The notes beneath the pieces are model-generated. The model was not told where the DNA came from. It worked only from the letters and a program-made list of their open reading frames with translations, and ran no database searches. This document shows, piece after piece, positions 45,465 to 54,359 of a stretch of DNA of 64,000 bases; the first letter of the stretch is position 1; every line of letters begins with the position of its first letter. A program made the position numbers and the translations under genes. Source of the stretch: Micromonospora sp. CP22 (GTDB lineage Bacteria > Actinomycetota > Actinomycetes > Mycobacteriales > Micromonosporaceae); NCBI RefSeq assembly GCF_009712475.1, contig NZ_VCJO01000006.1:124001-188000 (forward strand), written 5' to 3'.

Positions 45465-45710
45465 GGTGGCCTCCGGTTCACGGGTGCCGGACAGCGGCGG
45501 TTACCGGAGCGTATAGATGACTTTCTGTGTCCACAATGTTGCGTCGGGGTTACATGCGGCCGGTGGGTGAATTCGGGCAAACGGGGGTCTTGTTTAGGAT
45601 CTTAAATATGTGAATACTTTCCATCGCTTGGCCATTTCCCCAGGTGGCCGAGTTGCCCCCGCCCCTGTCGGCATGACAGGGCCCTCAACCCCCAAACGGG
45701 AGGCTGTTAC
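45465..45710. promoter_or_regulatory. Divergent promoter region of the two exoenzyme genes
   Basis: This 246-bp region is markedly AT-richer than its surroundings, most strongly at 45590-45630 (TTAGGATCTTAAATATGTG) before the protease. On the minus strand TTGTGG and TATACG, 15 bp apart, precede the lipase. Shared control of the two secreted enzymes is plausible, but I cannot define exact hexamers. Confidence 0.4.
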
Positions 45711-46763
45711 ATGCGACCCACAAGGTCAATGCTGCGTCGCGTCGTCACCGTCGCCGCGGCCGGAACCCTGGCCGGTGGCCTGTTGGCCGGCGTGCCCGCC
45801 CAGGCGGCACCTGGATCCGCCTCGCCCGACGCCGCCGCCGCTCTCGCCGAGCGCCTCGGCGACCGTGCCGCCGGCACCTACGCCGACGCCGCCGGCAAGA
45901 TGGTCGTCGCCGTGACCGACGCCCTCGCCGCCCGTCAGGTGGCCTCCGCCGGCGCCACCCCCAAGGTCGTCAAGCGAGGCGCCGCGGAGCTGAACCGCGC
46001 CACCGCCGAGCTGGACCGCTCCGCCGCGATCCCCGGCACCGCGTGGTGGGTCGACCCGGCCACCAACCAGGTGGTCGTCTCCGTGGACAGCACGGTCACC
46101 GGAGCCAAGCTGGAGCGGGTCAAGGCCGCCGCCGCGCGCACCAACGGCGCGGTGCGCATCGAGGCCGAGGCCGGCGTGCTGAGCACTCGCATCTCGGGCG
46201 GCGAGGCCATCTACGCCCAGGGCGGTGGACGCTGCTCGCTCGGCTTCAACGTCCGGGCCGGCAGCACCTACTACTTCGTCACCGCCGGGCACTGCACCAG
46301 GATCGCCGCGAACTGGTACAGCAACTCGGGTCAGACCGCGCTGCTCGGCACCCGCGCCGGCAGCGTCTTCCCGGGCAGCGACTACGGCATCGTGCGGTAC
46401 AGCAACCAGAGCACCGTGCAGCCGGGCAACGTCTACCTCTACAACGGCAGCTACCGCGACATCACCGGGGCCGCCAACGCCTACGTCGGGCAGTCGGCGC
46501 AGCGCTCGGGCAGCACGACCGGTGTCCGCAGCGGCTCGGTGACCGCGCTCAACGCCACGGTCAACTACGCCGAGGGCCAGGTCCGTGGCCTGATCCGCAC
46601 CAACATCTGCGCCCAGCCCGGTGACAGCGGCGGCTCGCTGTTCAGCGGCGGCACCGCGCTCGGCCTGACCTCCGGCGGCAGCGGCAACTGCTCCATCGGT
46701 GGCACCACCTTCTTCCAGCCGATCATGCCGGTGCTGAGCCGCTACGGCGTCAGCGTCTACTGA
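45711..46763 (+). CDS. Secreted S1E serine protease (streptogrisin/alpha-lytic type) with pro-region
   Basis: Preproenzyme of 350 aa. A signal peptide ends near AQA-APG (residue 32). An alpha-lytic-type pro-region (about 40-160, with [19 protein letters not shown]) acts as intramolecular chaperone in this family. The mature chymotrypsin-fold protease begins near [10 protein letters not shown]. The triad H194 (TAGHC), D224 (GSDYGIVRY) and S306 ([10 protein letters not shown]) is complete. Four cysteines in mature positions (C175, C195, C300, C327) give two disulphides. A hairpin terminator follows. Likely a nutrient-scavenging exoprotease. Confidence 0.95.
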   Translation: MRPTRSMLRRVVTVAAAGTLAGGLLAGVPAQAAPGSASPDAAAALAERLGDRAAGTYADAAGKMVVAVTDALAARQVASAGATPKVVKRGAAELNRATAELDRSAAIPGTAWWVDPATNQVVVSVDSTVTGAKLERVKAAAARTNGAVRIEAEAGVLSTRISGGEAIYAQGGGRCSLGFNVRAGSTYYFVTAGHCTRIAANWYSNSGQTALLGTRAGSVFPGSDYGIVRYSNQSTVQPGNVYLYNGSYRDITGAANAYVGQSAQRSGSTTGVRSGSVTALNATVNYAEGQVRGLIRTNICAQPGDSGGSLFSGGTALGLTSGGSGNCSIGGTTFFQPIMPVLSRYGVSVY

Positions 46764-46793
46764 TCCCTGCGCAGGGGAGCACGTCCACTCCCA

Positions 46794-46826
46794 GCGGGCC
46801 GCCGGATTCCTCCTCCGGCGGCCCGC
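46794..46826 (+). terminator. Hairpin after the S1 protease gene
   Basis: Perfect 12-bp stem GCGGGCCGCCGG / CCGGCGGCCCGC around a 9-nt loop, about 30 bp after the stop. Confidence 0.75.
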
Positions 46827-46869
46827 ACTCGTCGTGCCCGCCGTCGAAGCCATCACGTACGGTCACCCC

Positions 46870-47271
46870 ATGGTCGTACGATTTCTGGCGCAGCTCCGCC
46901 CGCTGGTCGTCGTGGGTGGACAGCTGTCCACGTGGCTGCTGCTCGTCGTGGACGCGCGTCGCGAGTGGAGCCCGTACTGGTTCGTCGGGCTGCTCCTGCT
47001 GCTCGGCGCGCTCGCGGCGATACCAGCGGCAGAGGTCGGCGAGCCGGCATTCCGGCCGGTCGCCCTGGTCACCTACACCATCGGGGCCGGCATCGTCGCG
47101 CTGGCCCTGTATGACACGGCGGACAAGCGGGCTCTGTGGGCGTACGCCCTGACCGCCCTCGGCGTGGTGGCCCTGCCGACGAGTCGGCCGACGATCGGTC
47201 GGGCGACCGTGACCGGTGTCGCGGTGGCCCTCCTGCTCACTATCGGCGTGTCGGCCCCGGCCCTGGCCTGA
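46870..47271 (+). CDS. Small four-helix membrane protein, function unknown
   Basis: Product of 133 aa with about four hydrophobic helices and little else (MVVRFLAQLRPLVVVGG, then LLLLLGALAAIPAAE, two more after). I chose ATG 46870 because TACGGT (46858-46863) stands 6 nt before it, the leaderless arrangement. An upstream ATG at 46834 would read through that hexamer. No family recognised; no clear partner apart from the small gene downstream. Confidence 0.55.
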   Translation: MVVRFLAQLRPLVVVGGQLSTWLLLVVDARREWSPYWFVGLLLLLGALAAIPAAEVGEPAFRPVALVTYTIGAGIVALALYDTADKRALWAYALTALGVVALPTSRPTIGRATVTGVAVALLLTIGVSAPALA

Positions 47272-47289
47272 AGTGGTGGGTCGCCCGAG

Positions 47290-47622
47290 GTGACGGTGTG
47301 CGTCTCGTCGGAGGAGGCCGTCGACGAGCTGGTGCGCGAGGGCCCCCGCTTCGATCCCCGGCACGCGATCGCCGGCTTCGGACTGACCGAGTCGGATCCG
47401 CCCTGCGTCGAGGTGCTCCTGGATCCCGGTGCCACCGCTGGCGACGCCGACGACATCGCCCGCCGCTACTTCGAGGATCCGAGGGTGGTGTCCGCGAGCG
47501 AACCCGCTGACCGACGTCCGGGCACGAGGTGGGGCAGCTCGCCCGTCCTGCCCAACCGCTGCCGCCAACTTCAGCCCGGGGCGGGTGTAAGGAAGGGCCC
47601 CTTCCTCTACCGCAGGCGTTAA
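47290..47622 (+). CDS. Hypothetical small protein whose 3' end lies in a repeat
   Basis: Open frame of 110 codons starting GTG 47290. The first 75 residues look protein-like ([41 protein letters not shown], then a helix). The last 15 residues (ending [11 protein letters not shown]) are encoded by palindromic repeat A, which also supplies the stop codon. No family recognised. Either a real short gene cut or extended by the repeat, or a chance frame. Confidence 0.4.
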   Translation: MTVCVSSEEAVDELVREGPRFDPRHAIAGFGLTESDPPCVEVLLDPGATAGDADDIARRYFEDPRVVSASEPADRRPGTRWGSSPVLPNRCRQLQPGAGVRKGPFLYRRR

Positions 47623-47644
47623 CAAGGGGCCCTTCCTTACACCC
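47583..47644. repeat. Perfect 21-bp palindromic repeat, family A
   Basis: The arm 47583-47603 (starts GGGTGTAAGGAAGGGCCCC, ends TT) is the exact reverse complement of 47624-47644, around a 20-nt centre. Part of it (47614-47642) recurs in reverse orientation between pdxS and pdxT with 2 differences in 29 bases. It stands 63 bp upstream of aspS. A stem this long could form a very stable RNA hairpin. Confidence 0.85.
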
Positions 47645-47707
47645 AGGGAAGGGGGAGGGGCAGAATGCGGGGGCAGAGACATTGAGCAGACGAGGGAGAC
47701 GCACGTC

Positions 47708-49516
47708 GTGATCCGTACCCATGACGCCGGAAGCCTGCGCGCGACGGACGCCGGCACGACGGTGACGCTGGCCGGCTGGGTGGCCCGCCGACGTGACCAC
47801 GGCGGTGTCATCTTCGTCGACCTGCGCGACGGCACCGGCGTGGTGCAGGTGGTCCTCCGCGAGGAGGACGCGCACGCGCTGCGTAACGAGTACTGCGTCA
47901 AGGTGGTCGGTGAGGTCACCCGGCGGCCCGAGGGCAACGAGAACCCGGAGCTGCCCACCGGCGAGATCGAGGTGACCGCAGCGGAGCTGGAGGTGCTCTC
48001 CGAGGCCGCGCCGCTGCCGCTGCCGGTGGACGACCAGGTCGTGGCCGGGGACGACGTCCGGCTCAAGTACCGCTACCTCGACCTGCGTCGCGGCGGTCCG
48101 GCCCGCGCCATGCGGCTGCGGTCGCGGGCCAACCAGCTCGCCCGCTCGGTGCTGCACGAGCGGGACTTCCTGGAGATCGAGACGCCGACGCTGACCCGGT
48201 CCACGCCGGAGGGCGCCCGCGACTTCCTGGTCCCGGTGCGCCTGCAACCCGGCAGCTGGTACGCGCTGCCGCAGTCGCCGCAGCTGTTCAAGCAGCTGCT
48301 GATGGTCGGCGGCATGGAGCGCTACTACCAGATCGCCCGCTGCTACCGCGATGAGGACTTCCGCGCCGACCGGCAGCCGGAGTTCACCCAGCTCGACATC
48401 GAGATGTCCTTCGTCACCGAGGACGACGTGATCGACCTCGGTGAGGCGATCGTCGCCGCGCTCTGGTCGGAGCTGGCCGACCACGAGATCCCCCGGCCCA
48501 TCCCACGGATCACCTGGCACGACGCCATGGCCCGGTACGGCTCGGACAAGCCGGACCTGCGCTACGGCGTGGAGCTGACCGAGCTGACCGACTACCTGCG
48601 CGGCACCCAGTTCCGGGTCTTCGCCGGCGCGATCGACGCGGGCGGGTACGTCGGCGCGGTGGTCATGCCCGGTGGGGCGACCCAGACCCGCAAGGAGCTG
48701 GACGGCTGGCAGGACTGGGCCAAGGCGCGCGGGGCCCGGGGCCTGGCGTACGTGGTGCTCGACGCCGAGACCGGCGAGGCGCGCGGACCGGTGGCGAAGA
48801 ACCTGTCGGCCGAGCACCTGGCCGGGCTGGCCGACGCGGTCGGTGCCAAGCCGGGCGACGCGATCTTCTTCGCCGCCGCCGCCGAGGCGCGCGAGGCGCA
48901 GGAGCTGCTCGGCGCGGCCCGGGTGGAGATCGCGCGGCGGGCCGGCCTGATCGACGAGAGCGCCTGGGCGTTCTGCTGGGTGGTCGACGCGCCGATGTTC
49001 GAGAAGACCGAGGAGGGTGGATGGACGGCGGTGCACCACCCGTTCACCTCGCCGAACTCGGAGTGGGTCGACCGGTTCGAGGAGGCGCCGGACCGGGCCC
49101 TGGCCTACGCGTACGACATCGTCTGCAACGGCAACGAGATCGGTGGCGGCTCGATCCGTATCCACCGGCGTGACGTGCAGCAGCGCGTGTTCGACCTGCT
49201 CGGCATCACGCCGGAGGAGGCGCAGGACAAGTTCGGCTTCCTGCTGGAGGCGTTCAGCTACGGCCCGCCGCCGCACGGCGGTATCGCGTTCGGCTGGGAC
49301 CGGGTCTGCATGCTGCTCGCCGGTGCCGACTCGATCCGCGAGGTGATCGCCTTCCCGAAGACCCGGGGCGGCTTCGACCCGTTGACCGGCGCGCCCACCC
49401 CGATCACCGCCCAGCAGCGCGCCGAAGCCGGCATCGACGCCAAGCCCAAGCCGCAGCCGTCGCCCGCCCACCTCGGCACCGCCGGCCCCGCCGCCCCCGT
49501 ATCCGACCCCACCTAA
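47708..49516 (+). CDS. aspS: Aspartyl-tRNA synthetase (probably Asp/Asn type)
   Basis: Class IIb synthetase of 602 aa. The N-terminal OB anticodon-binding domain ([20 protein letters not shown]) is followed by motif 1 ([20 protein letters not shown]), motif 2 ([19 protein letters not shown]), a GAD insertion domain, and motif 3 ([13 protein letters not shown]). Bacterial-type long form. In actinobacteria such enzymes are often non-discriminating and work with GatCAB; that is family knowledge, not visible here. The GTG start is preceded by GAGGGAG. The last 40 residues are Pro/Ala-rich and variable. Confidence 0.96.
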   Translation: MIRTHDAGSLRATDAGTTVTLAGWVARRRDHGGVIFVDLRDGTGVVQVVLREEDAHALRNEYCVKVVGEVTRRPEGNENPELPTGEIEVTAAELEVLSEAAPLPLPVDDQVVAGDDVRLKYRYLDLRRGGPARAMRLRSRANQLARSVLHERDFLEIETPTLTRSTPEGARDFLVPVRLQPGSWYALPQSPQLFKQLLMVGGMERYYQIARCYRDEDFRADRQPEFTQLDIEMSFVTEDDVIDLGEAIVAALWSELADHEIPRPIPRITWHDAMARYGSDKPDLRYGVELTELTDYLRGTQFRVFAGAIDAGGYVGAVVMPGGATQTRKELDGWQDWAKARGARGLAYVVLDAETGEARGPVAKNLSAEHLAGLADAVGAKPGDAIFFAAAAEAREAQELLGAARVEIARRAGLIDESAWAFCWVVDAPMFEKTEEGGWTAVHHPFTSPNSEWVDRFEEAPDRALAYAYDIVCNGNEIGGGSIRIHRRDVQQRVFDLLGITPEEAQDKFGFLLEAFSYGPPPHGGIAFGWDRVCMLLAGADSIREVIAFPKTRGGFDPLTGAPTPITAQQRAEAGIDAKPKPQPSPAHLGTAGPAAPVSDPT

Positions 49517-49541
49517 CAGCCCCCACCCCCACCCCGCCCGG

Positions 49542-49602
49542 GTTGATCAAGAAGTTTGCGTCATGATCTGAGCGTTTCGGCGACCAAAACTTCTTGATCG
49601 AC
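49542..49602. repeat. Intergenic palindrome, family B, copy 1
   Basis: The arm GTTGATCAAGAAGTTT (49542-49557) pairs with 49587-49602 with one mismatch around a 29-nt centre. Nearly the same element recurs at 50458-50518 in the same orientation; the two bracket the reductase-like gene. AT-rich against the local background. Confidence 0.8.
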
Positions 49603-49621
49603 GCGTGCGGGAGCGGGTGGT

Positions 49622-50482
49622 GTGGTGCGGGTCCTGGTGGTGGGGGGCAGCGGGTTTCTGGGGCGGGAGGTCTGCCGGCAAGGAGTCGCCGCCGGGTGGT
49701 CGGTGGTGGGCACGTGCCACTCCGGCGAGGTCGGGGTGCCTGGTGTCGAGGTGCACCGGCTGGATGTGACCGATCGGAGCGCGGTGGTCGCGCTGGTCAC
49801 GGCGGTACGGCCGGACGCCGTGGTCTCCACCCCCTACCGGTACGGCGACTGGGTGGTCACCGCCGACGGGGCGGCGCATGTGGCGTACGCGGCTGCCCGG
49901 GTGGCGGCGCGGCTGGTGCACATCTCCAGTGACGCGCTGCATGCCGGGCGACCGCAGCCGTACGCCGACGACGATCCGCCGACCCCGATCTTCGCGTACG
50001 GTGCCGCGAAGGCGGCGGCGGAGACGGCGGTGCGAGCTGTCGACCCGGGCGCCGTGCTGGTGCGGACCTCGCTGATCCTGGGTGCGGGGAGCAAGCAGAT
50101 CCAGCTCTGCCGGGACGCCCTGGCCGGTCGCGCGACCCTGTTCACCGACGAGTTGCGGTGCCCGATCGACGTCGGCGACCTCGCCGCCGCCGTACGGGAA
50201 CTGGTGGACAGCGATGTCGCCGGCCCGCTGAACGTGGCCGGTCCGGAGGCGGTCAGCCGGGCGGAGTTGGGCCTGCTGGTGGCCCGCAGCGAGGGGATCG
50301 ACCCGGTCGGCCTGAAGACCACCACCGGGGCCGCCGCCGGTGTGGTGCGCCCCACCGAGGTACGCCTCGACTCCTCCCGCGCCACCACCCTCCTCCGCAC
50401 CCCGATCCGACCCGTCTCCACCCTCCTCCCACCCCCACCCCTCCTCCCATCCCTCGGGTTGATCAAGAAGTTTTCGCCATGA
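49622..50482 (+). CDS. NAD(P)-binding sugar reductase-like protein (RmlD/extended SDR)
   Basis: Product of 286 aa with a Rossmann start GGSGFLGREV. SSDALHAG and YGAAKAAAE supply the SDR Ser and YxxxK-type residues (Y and K in FAYGAAKAAAE). RCPIDVGDLAAAVRELV and LNVAGPEAVSRAELG follow, as in dTDP-4-dehydrorhamnose reductases. It could act on a nucleotide sugar, but no sugar-biosynthesis neighbour is present. The last seven residues (LIKKFSP) and the stop codon lie in palindrome B copy 2, after a proline-rich run, so the native C-terminus may have been altered. Start is GTG 49622 or 49625. Confidence 0.8.
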   Translation: MVRVLVVGGSGFLGREVCRQGVAAGWSVVGTCHSGEVGVPGVEVHRLDVTDRSAVVALVTAVRPDAVVSTPYRYGDWVVTADGAAHVAYAAARVAARLVHISSDALHAGRPQPYADDDPPTPIFAYGAAKAAAETAVRAVDPGAVLVRTSLILGAGSKQIQLCRDALAGRATLFTDELRCPIDVGDLAAAVRELVDSDVAGPLNVAGPEAVSRAELGLLVARSEGIDPVGLKTTTGAAAGVVRPTEVRLDSSRATTLLRTPIRPVSTLLPPPPLLPSLGLIKKFSP

Positions 50483-50518
50483 ATTGAGCCTCTCGGTGAC
50501 CAAAACTTCTTGATCAAC
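50458..50518. repeat. Intergenic palindrome, family B, copy 2
   Basis: Perfect 17-bp inverted repeat GTTGATCAAGAAGTTTT (50458-50474) with its complement (50502-50518) around a 27-nt centre. Same orientation as copy 1. It overlaps the 3' end of the reductase-like gene and may serve as its terminator. Confidence 0.85.
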
Positions 50519-50548
50519 GCGTACAGGGGGGAGGGAGGTGGGGTGGGG

Positions 50549-50581
50549 TTGTGCAGAGGAAGTGTGCATAAGTATTGTGCA
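50549..50581 (+). promoter_or_regulatory. ArsR-type promoter with three TGTGCA direct repeats
   Basis: TTGTGC (50549-50554), 18 bp, TATTGT (50573-50578), then 6 nt to ATG 50585. The hexamer TGTGCA occurs at 50550, 50563 and 50576, exactly 13 bp apart, overlapping the -35, the spacer and the -10. Strong candidate operator, probably autoregulatory. Confidence 0.65.
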
Positions 50582-50584
50582 TTC

Positions 50585-51181
50585 ATGGGAGATGGTGAGG
50601 AGCGGGCGGGCGGGCGGCAGGTCTGGCTTGATCGTCGGCAGGTGCGGGTGCTGGCGCATCCGTTGCGGACGCGGCTGCTCGGCGCGTTGCGGGTGAGGGG
50701 TCCGGCCACCGCGACCGTGCTGGCCGAACTACTCGACACGAACACCGGAGCGACCAGCTACCACCTGCGCCAGTTGGCGGAGGTGGGTCTGGTGGTGGAG
50801 GAACCGGGCCGGGGGACTGGACGGCAGCGTTGGTGGCGGGCCGCCCACGACGTGACCAGCTGGGAGAACACCGACTTCGACGACGACCCGGACGCGCGGG
50901 CCGCGATCGAGTGGATACAGGCCGAGCAGGTACGCCACTTCGTCGAGCACGCCGAGCGGTGGTTCGCCGCCCGCGCCGAGTGGTCGCCACAGTGGCGCGA
51001 CGCGTTCGGCATGAGTGACGCGCTCCTGACCATCCCGGCGGGCCGACTGAAGGAACTCCAGCACGAGATGTGGCGCGTGGTGGAGCGCTACCGGGCCGAG
51101 GCCGATCCGCAGGAGCCCGGTGCCGAGCAGGTGCAAGTCTTCCTCGCCTCCCTGCCGCTGCTGCTCGGGAGGAAGCCGTGA
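50585..51181 (+). CDS. ArsR-like winged-helix regulator
   Basis: Regulator of 198 aa. The helix-turn-helix (about 15-85) has VRVLAHPLRTRLLGALRVRG, TATVLAELLDTNTGATSYHL and RQLAEVGLVVEEPGRGTGRQ. The C-terminal half is a helical domain rich in Trp and Glu (WSPQWRDAFGMSD), a form common in actinobacterial ArsR proteins beside MFS genes. No metal-binding cysteine pair is visible, so the signal is unlikely to be arsenic. ATG 50585 was chosen over 50510 because the promoter lies between them. The stop overlaps the MFS start. Confidence 0.9.
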   Translation: MGDGEERAGGRQVWLDRRQVRVLAHPLRTRLLGALRVRGPATATVLAELLDTNTGATSYHLRQLAEVGLVVEEPGRGTGRQRWWRAAHDVTSWENTDFDDDPDARAAIEWIQAEQVRHFVEHAERWFAARAEWSPQWRDAFGMSDALLTIPAGRLKELQHEMWRVVERYRAEADPQEPGAEQVQVFLASLPLLLGRKP

Positions 51182-52461
51182 GTGAGCTGTCCGTACGCCA
51201 GATCCAGCGTCGCTTCCTGATCCTGCACGGTCTGCGATGGCTGCCGACCGGCCTGCTCATCCCGGTGTTCATCCTGCTCATGCGGGAACGGGGCCTGACC
51301 CTGACCCAGATCGGCCTGGCCGTGGCCGCGCAGGGCGTGGTGGTGCTTGCCCTGGAGTTGCCGACCGGCGGGTTCGCCGACGCCCTGGGTCGCAAACCGG
51401 TGCTGGTGGTGGCGAACGCGGTCGGCCTGGTGTCGGTGGGTCTGCTGGTGGTCGCCGACTCGTTGGCCCTGCTGGCCGCGGTCTGGGCGCTTCAGGGTGT
51501 GTTCCGCGCCCTGGACAGCGGCCCCCTCGAATCGTGGTACGTGGACGCCACCCTCGCCGTCGACCCGGACGCCGCGTACGAGAAAGGGCTGGGCCATGGT
51601 GGCACCGTGCTCGGCCTGAGCATCGCGGCCGGTGCCCTGCTCAGCGGTGGCCTGGTCGCGCTCGGTCCGCTGGGCCCGGTCAGTGCCTTGACCACGCCGG
51701 TGCTGGCGGCCTTCGTGCTGCAGGGGATCGCGTTGGCGGCACTGCTGATCCTGCTGGAGGAACGGCGACCGGCGAGCGGCCCCGGTGCCCTGCGGGCCTC
51801 GGTCCGCTCCGCTCCCCGCATGGTCGGCGAGGCCGTCGGCCTGCTGCGGCGCTCCCGGGTGCTGCTCGCGCTGGTCGCGGTCGAGCTGTTCTGGGGATTC
51901 GGGATGACCACCTTCGAAGGGCTGCTGCCGATCCGGCTGGGCGAGGTGGTGGGCGACGCCGACCGGGCCGCCGCCCTGCTCGGCCCGGCCAGCACCGTGG
52001 CGTGGCTCGCCTCGGCCGGTGGTGCCGCGCTGACCCCACTGCTCATCCGCTGGGTCGGCGCGGCACCGGGTGCCGCCCTGTTGCGCGTCGTGCAGGGGGC
52101 GACGGTGGTCGGGATGGCCCTGCTGGCCGGCCCGGTCGGGGTGTTGATCGCCTTCTTCGCCTGTCACGCCGTGCACGGCGCGTCGAACCCGCTGCACATG
52201 GGGCTGCTGCACCGCCAGGTCGACGGCCCGTACCGGACCAGTGTGATCTCGGTGAACTCGATGGTGGCCATGCCGGCCGGCGCGCTCGGCGGTGTGCTGC
52301 TCGGCGTCATCGGCGACCGGGCGGGGGTGAGCACGGCGATGCTGGTCGGCGCGCTCGCGCTGGCGGTCGCCGCGCCGCTCTACCTGCCCGCCTGGCGGGC
52401 GGGCCGGGCCGCCGACTCGGCGGCCACGGGCCAGGCGGCGGCAACCGAGATGGCGCGCTGA
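51178..52461 (+). CDS. MFS transporter (12-helix, drug-export type)
   Basis: Membrane transporter of 427 aa with about 12 helices. Motif A-like [14 protein letters not shown] follows helix 2, and the middle cytoplasmic loop is near [12 protein letters not shown]. The GTG at 51178 overlaps the regulator's TGA (GTGA) with GGGAGGAAG upstream, so the two form a translationally coupled regulator-efflux unit. The pattern ([20 protein letters not shown] at the start) is that of tetracycline/macrolide-type exporters, but the substrate is not evident. Confidence 0.9.
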   Translation: MSELSVRQIQRRFLILHGLRWLPTGLLIPVFILLMRERGLTLTQIGLAVAAQGVVVLALELPTGGFADALGRKPVLVVANAVGLVSVGLLVVADSLALLAAVWALQGVFRALDSGPLESWYVDATLAVDPDAAYEKGLGHGGTVLGLSIAAGALLSGGLVALGPLGPVSALTTPVLAAFVLQGIALAALLILLEERRPASGPGALRASVRSAPRMVGEAVGLLRRSRVLLALVAVELFWGFGMTTFEGLLPIRLGEVVGDADRAAALLGPASTVAWLASAGGAALTPLLIRWVGAAPGAALLRVVQGATVVGMALLAGPVGVLIAFFACHAVHGASNPLHMGLLHRQVDGPYRTSVISVNSMVAMPAGALGGVLLGVIGDRAGVSTAMLVGALALAVAAPLYLPAWRAGRAADSAATGQAAATEMAR

Positions 52462-52548
52462 GCGGGGGCATCCTCCACTGGAGATTGGCGAGCCGACCGA
52501 TCGGGTACATCCCGCGCGACCTACTGGAACCCCCACCGGAGGAACGTC

Positions 52549-52758
52549 ATGCTCGCCATCGCCGCAGCCATCGTCTTCGGCTTCGCCCTGTTGCTCGACC
52601 TGCTGGACACCAAACTCGGCGCCCCGGACCTGTTCAACTGGAACACCCTGGTGCTGATCGGCCTGCTGCTGCTCTCCCTCTACCTGGCCGGCGTCGGCCG
52701 TGGCCCGGGCGGCGGGGGCGGTCGCTGGTACCGGGGCCGTCGGCCGGGCCGAGGCTGA
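52549..52758 (+). CDS. 69-aa two-helix membrane protein
   Basis: Small protein with two hydrophobic helices (about 3-17 and 32-48) and a Gly/Arg-rich tail. GGAGGAACGTC precedes the ATG, a good ribosome-binding site, so I believe it is expressed. Similar short proteins are frequent in actinobacteria without known function. A 13-bp hairpin follows. Confidence 0.65.
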   Translation: MLAIAAAIVFGFALLLDLLDTKLGAPDLFNWNTLVLIGLLLLSLYLAGVGRGPGGGGGRWYRGRRPGRG

Positions 52759-52774
52759 CCGGAAACGACCATCC

Positions 52775-52817
52775 GGGCTCGGTCGGCGGCGCGATTCCGG
52801 CGTTGCCGACCGAGCCC
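52775..52817 (+). terminator. Hairpin between the 69-aa gene and rarA
   Basis: Perfect 13-bp stem GGGCTCGGTCGGC / GCCGACCGAGCCC around a 17-nt loop. It ends just before the TACTGT (52820-52825) that is likely the rarA -10 box, 7 nt upstream of the rarA ATG. Confidence 0.6.
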
Positions 52818-52832
52818 GGTACTGTTCTCGTG

Positions 52833-54359
52833 ATGGAGACCGACGCCCTGTTCACCCTCGGTGAACCCGCCGCAGCACCCGGTGCGCAGGCGGGTTCCAG
52901 CGGTGTCGGCGGCTTCACCCCGGCGGGTCCGGACGCGCCGCTGCCGGTCCGCATGCGCCCGGCCGATCTGGACGAGTTGGTCGGTCAGGAACACCTGCTC
53001 AGCCCGGGTGCGCCGCTGCGGCAACTGGTGGCCGGCAGCGCACCGATGTCGGTCATCCTCTGGGGGCCGCCGGGCAGCGGCAAGACCACCATCGCCCACC
53101 TGGTCGCCGCCGCCACGGACCGACGGTTCGTGGCCATGTCGGCGCTGACCGCCGGGGTCAAGGACGTCCGCGCGGTGATCGACACGGCCCGACGGCAGCG
53201 GCGCTCGGGTGGCCCGCCGACGGTGCTGTTCATCGACGAGGTGCACAGGTTCAGCAAGACCCAGCAGGACTCGCTGCTGGCCGCCGTGGAGGACCGGACG
53301 GTCACGCTGCTGGCGGCCACCACCGAGAATCCGTACTTCTCGGTCATCTCCCCGCTGCTCTCCCGCTGTGTGCTGCTCACGCTGCGCCCCCTCGACGACG
53401 ATGCGGTGCGCGGGCTGCTGCGCCGGGCGCTGGTCGACGAGCGGGGGTTGGCCGGGGCGCTCACCCTCGCGCCGGAGGCGGAGGAGCATCTGGTCCGGCT
53501 GGCCGGTGGGGACGTCCGCAAGGCGCTGACGGCGCTGGAGGCGGCAGCCGCCTCGACGACCGCGCTGGGCCGGGATCTGATCGACCTGGCCACCGCCGAA
53601 CGCGCGGTGGACACCGCGGCCGTCCGCTACGACCGGGCCGGGGACGCCCACTACGACGTCACCAGCGCCTTCATCAAGAGCATGCGCGGTTCCGACGTGG
53701 ACGCCGCGCTGCACTGGCTGGCCCGGATGCTGGTCGCCGGGGAGGACGCCCGGTTCATCGCCCGGCGGTTGGTCATCTTCGCCAGCGAGGACGTCGGCAT
53801 GGCCGATCCGGGTGCGCTCGGTGTGGCGACGGCGGCGGCGCACGCGGTGGAGTACGTCGGCCTGCCCGAGGCGCAGCTCAATCTCGCCCAGGCCGTGATC
53901 CACCTGGCCACCGCGCCCAAGTCCAACTCGGCGACCACCGCCATCGGGGCGGCGATCGCCGACGTGCGGGCCGGTCGGGGCGGGCCGGTGCCCCGGGGGC
54001 TGCGCGACGCCCACTACTCCGGTGCCCGGGGTCTGGGGCACGGCATCGGTTACCGCTACCCGCACGACGACCAGCGGGGCGTGGTCACCCAGCAGTACGT
54101 GCCCGACGACCTGGTCGGCACCGACTACTACCGGCCGAGTCAGCACGGCGCGGAACGATCGGTGGCCGGCCGGCTGCCGTTGCTGCGCCGGATCGTCCGA
54201 GGGCTGCCCACCCCTGCCCGTCCGGACGAGCCGGCACCGGGCGGGCGGCCGCAGACATCGAGGTCGTCCGGGGGGGACGACGGCGATCGCCGTACGGTCA
54301 CGGACGCCCAGGTGGCCGAAGAGGTCGGCGCGAGCGCCGACGGGAGGGGTCAACAGTGA
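52833..54359 (+). CDS. rarA: Replication-associated recombination protein RarA (MgsA) AAA+ ATPase
   Basis: Clamp-loader-like ATPase of 508 aa acting at stalled replication forks. Walker A is GPPGSGKT (78-85), Walker B is LFIDEVHRF (D135, E136), sensor 1 is [12 protein letters not shown], and the C-terminal tetramerization part includes [12 protein letters not shown] and [11 protein letters not shown]. The ATG 52833 probably starts a leaderless mRNA. After residue 450 the protein ends in a disordered tail, and its stop overlaps the start of the next gene (GTGA). Confidence 0.94.
   Translation: METDALFTLGEPAAAPGAQAGSSGVGGFTPAGPDAPLPVRMRPADLDELVGQEHLLSPGAPLRQLVAGSAPMSVILWGPPGSGKTTIAHLVAAATDRRFVAMSALTAGVKDVRAVIDTARRQRRSGGPPTVLFIDEVHRFSKTQQDSLLAAVEDRTVTLLAATTENPYFSVISPLLSRCVLLTLRPLDDDAVRGLLRRALVDERGLAGALTLAPEAEEHLVRLAGGDVRKALTALEAAAASTTALGRDLIDLATAERAVDTAAVRYDRAGDAHYDVTSAFIKSMRGSDVDAALHWLARMLVAGEDARFIARRLVIFASEDVGMADPGALGVATAAAHAVEYVGLPEAQLNLAQAVIHLATAPKSNSATTAIGAAIADVRAGRGGPVPRGLRDAHYSGARGLGHGIGYRYPHDDQRGVVTQQYVPDDLVGTDYYRPSQHGAERSVAGRLPLLRRIVRGLPTPARPDEPAPGGRPQTSRSSGGDDGDRRTVTDAQVAEEVGASADGRGQQ

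Noticed and set aside
47240..49471. 743-codon frame antisense to aspS
   Set aside because: Crosses palindrome A and mirrors aspS; a shadow.
49542..50518. Reading the two B palindromes as terminal inverted repeats of an insertion sequence
   Set aside because: The copies are direct, each is itself palindromic, and the enclosed gene is a reductase with no transposase features.
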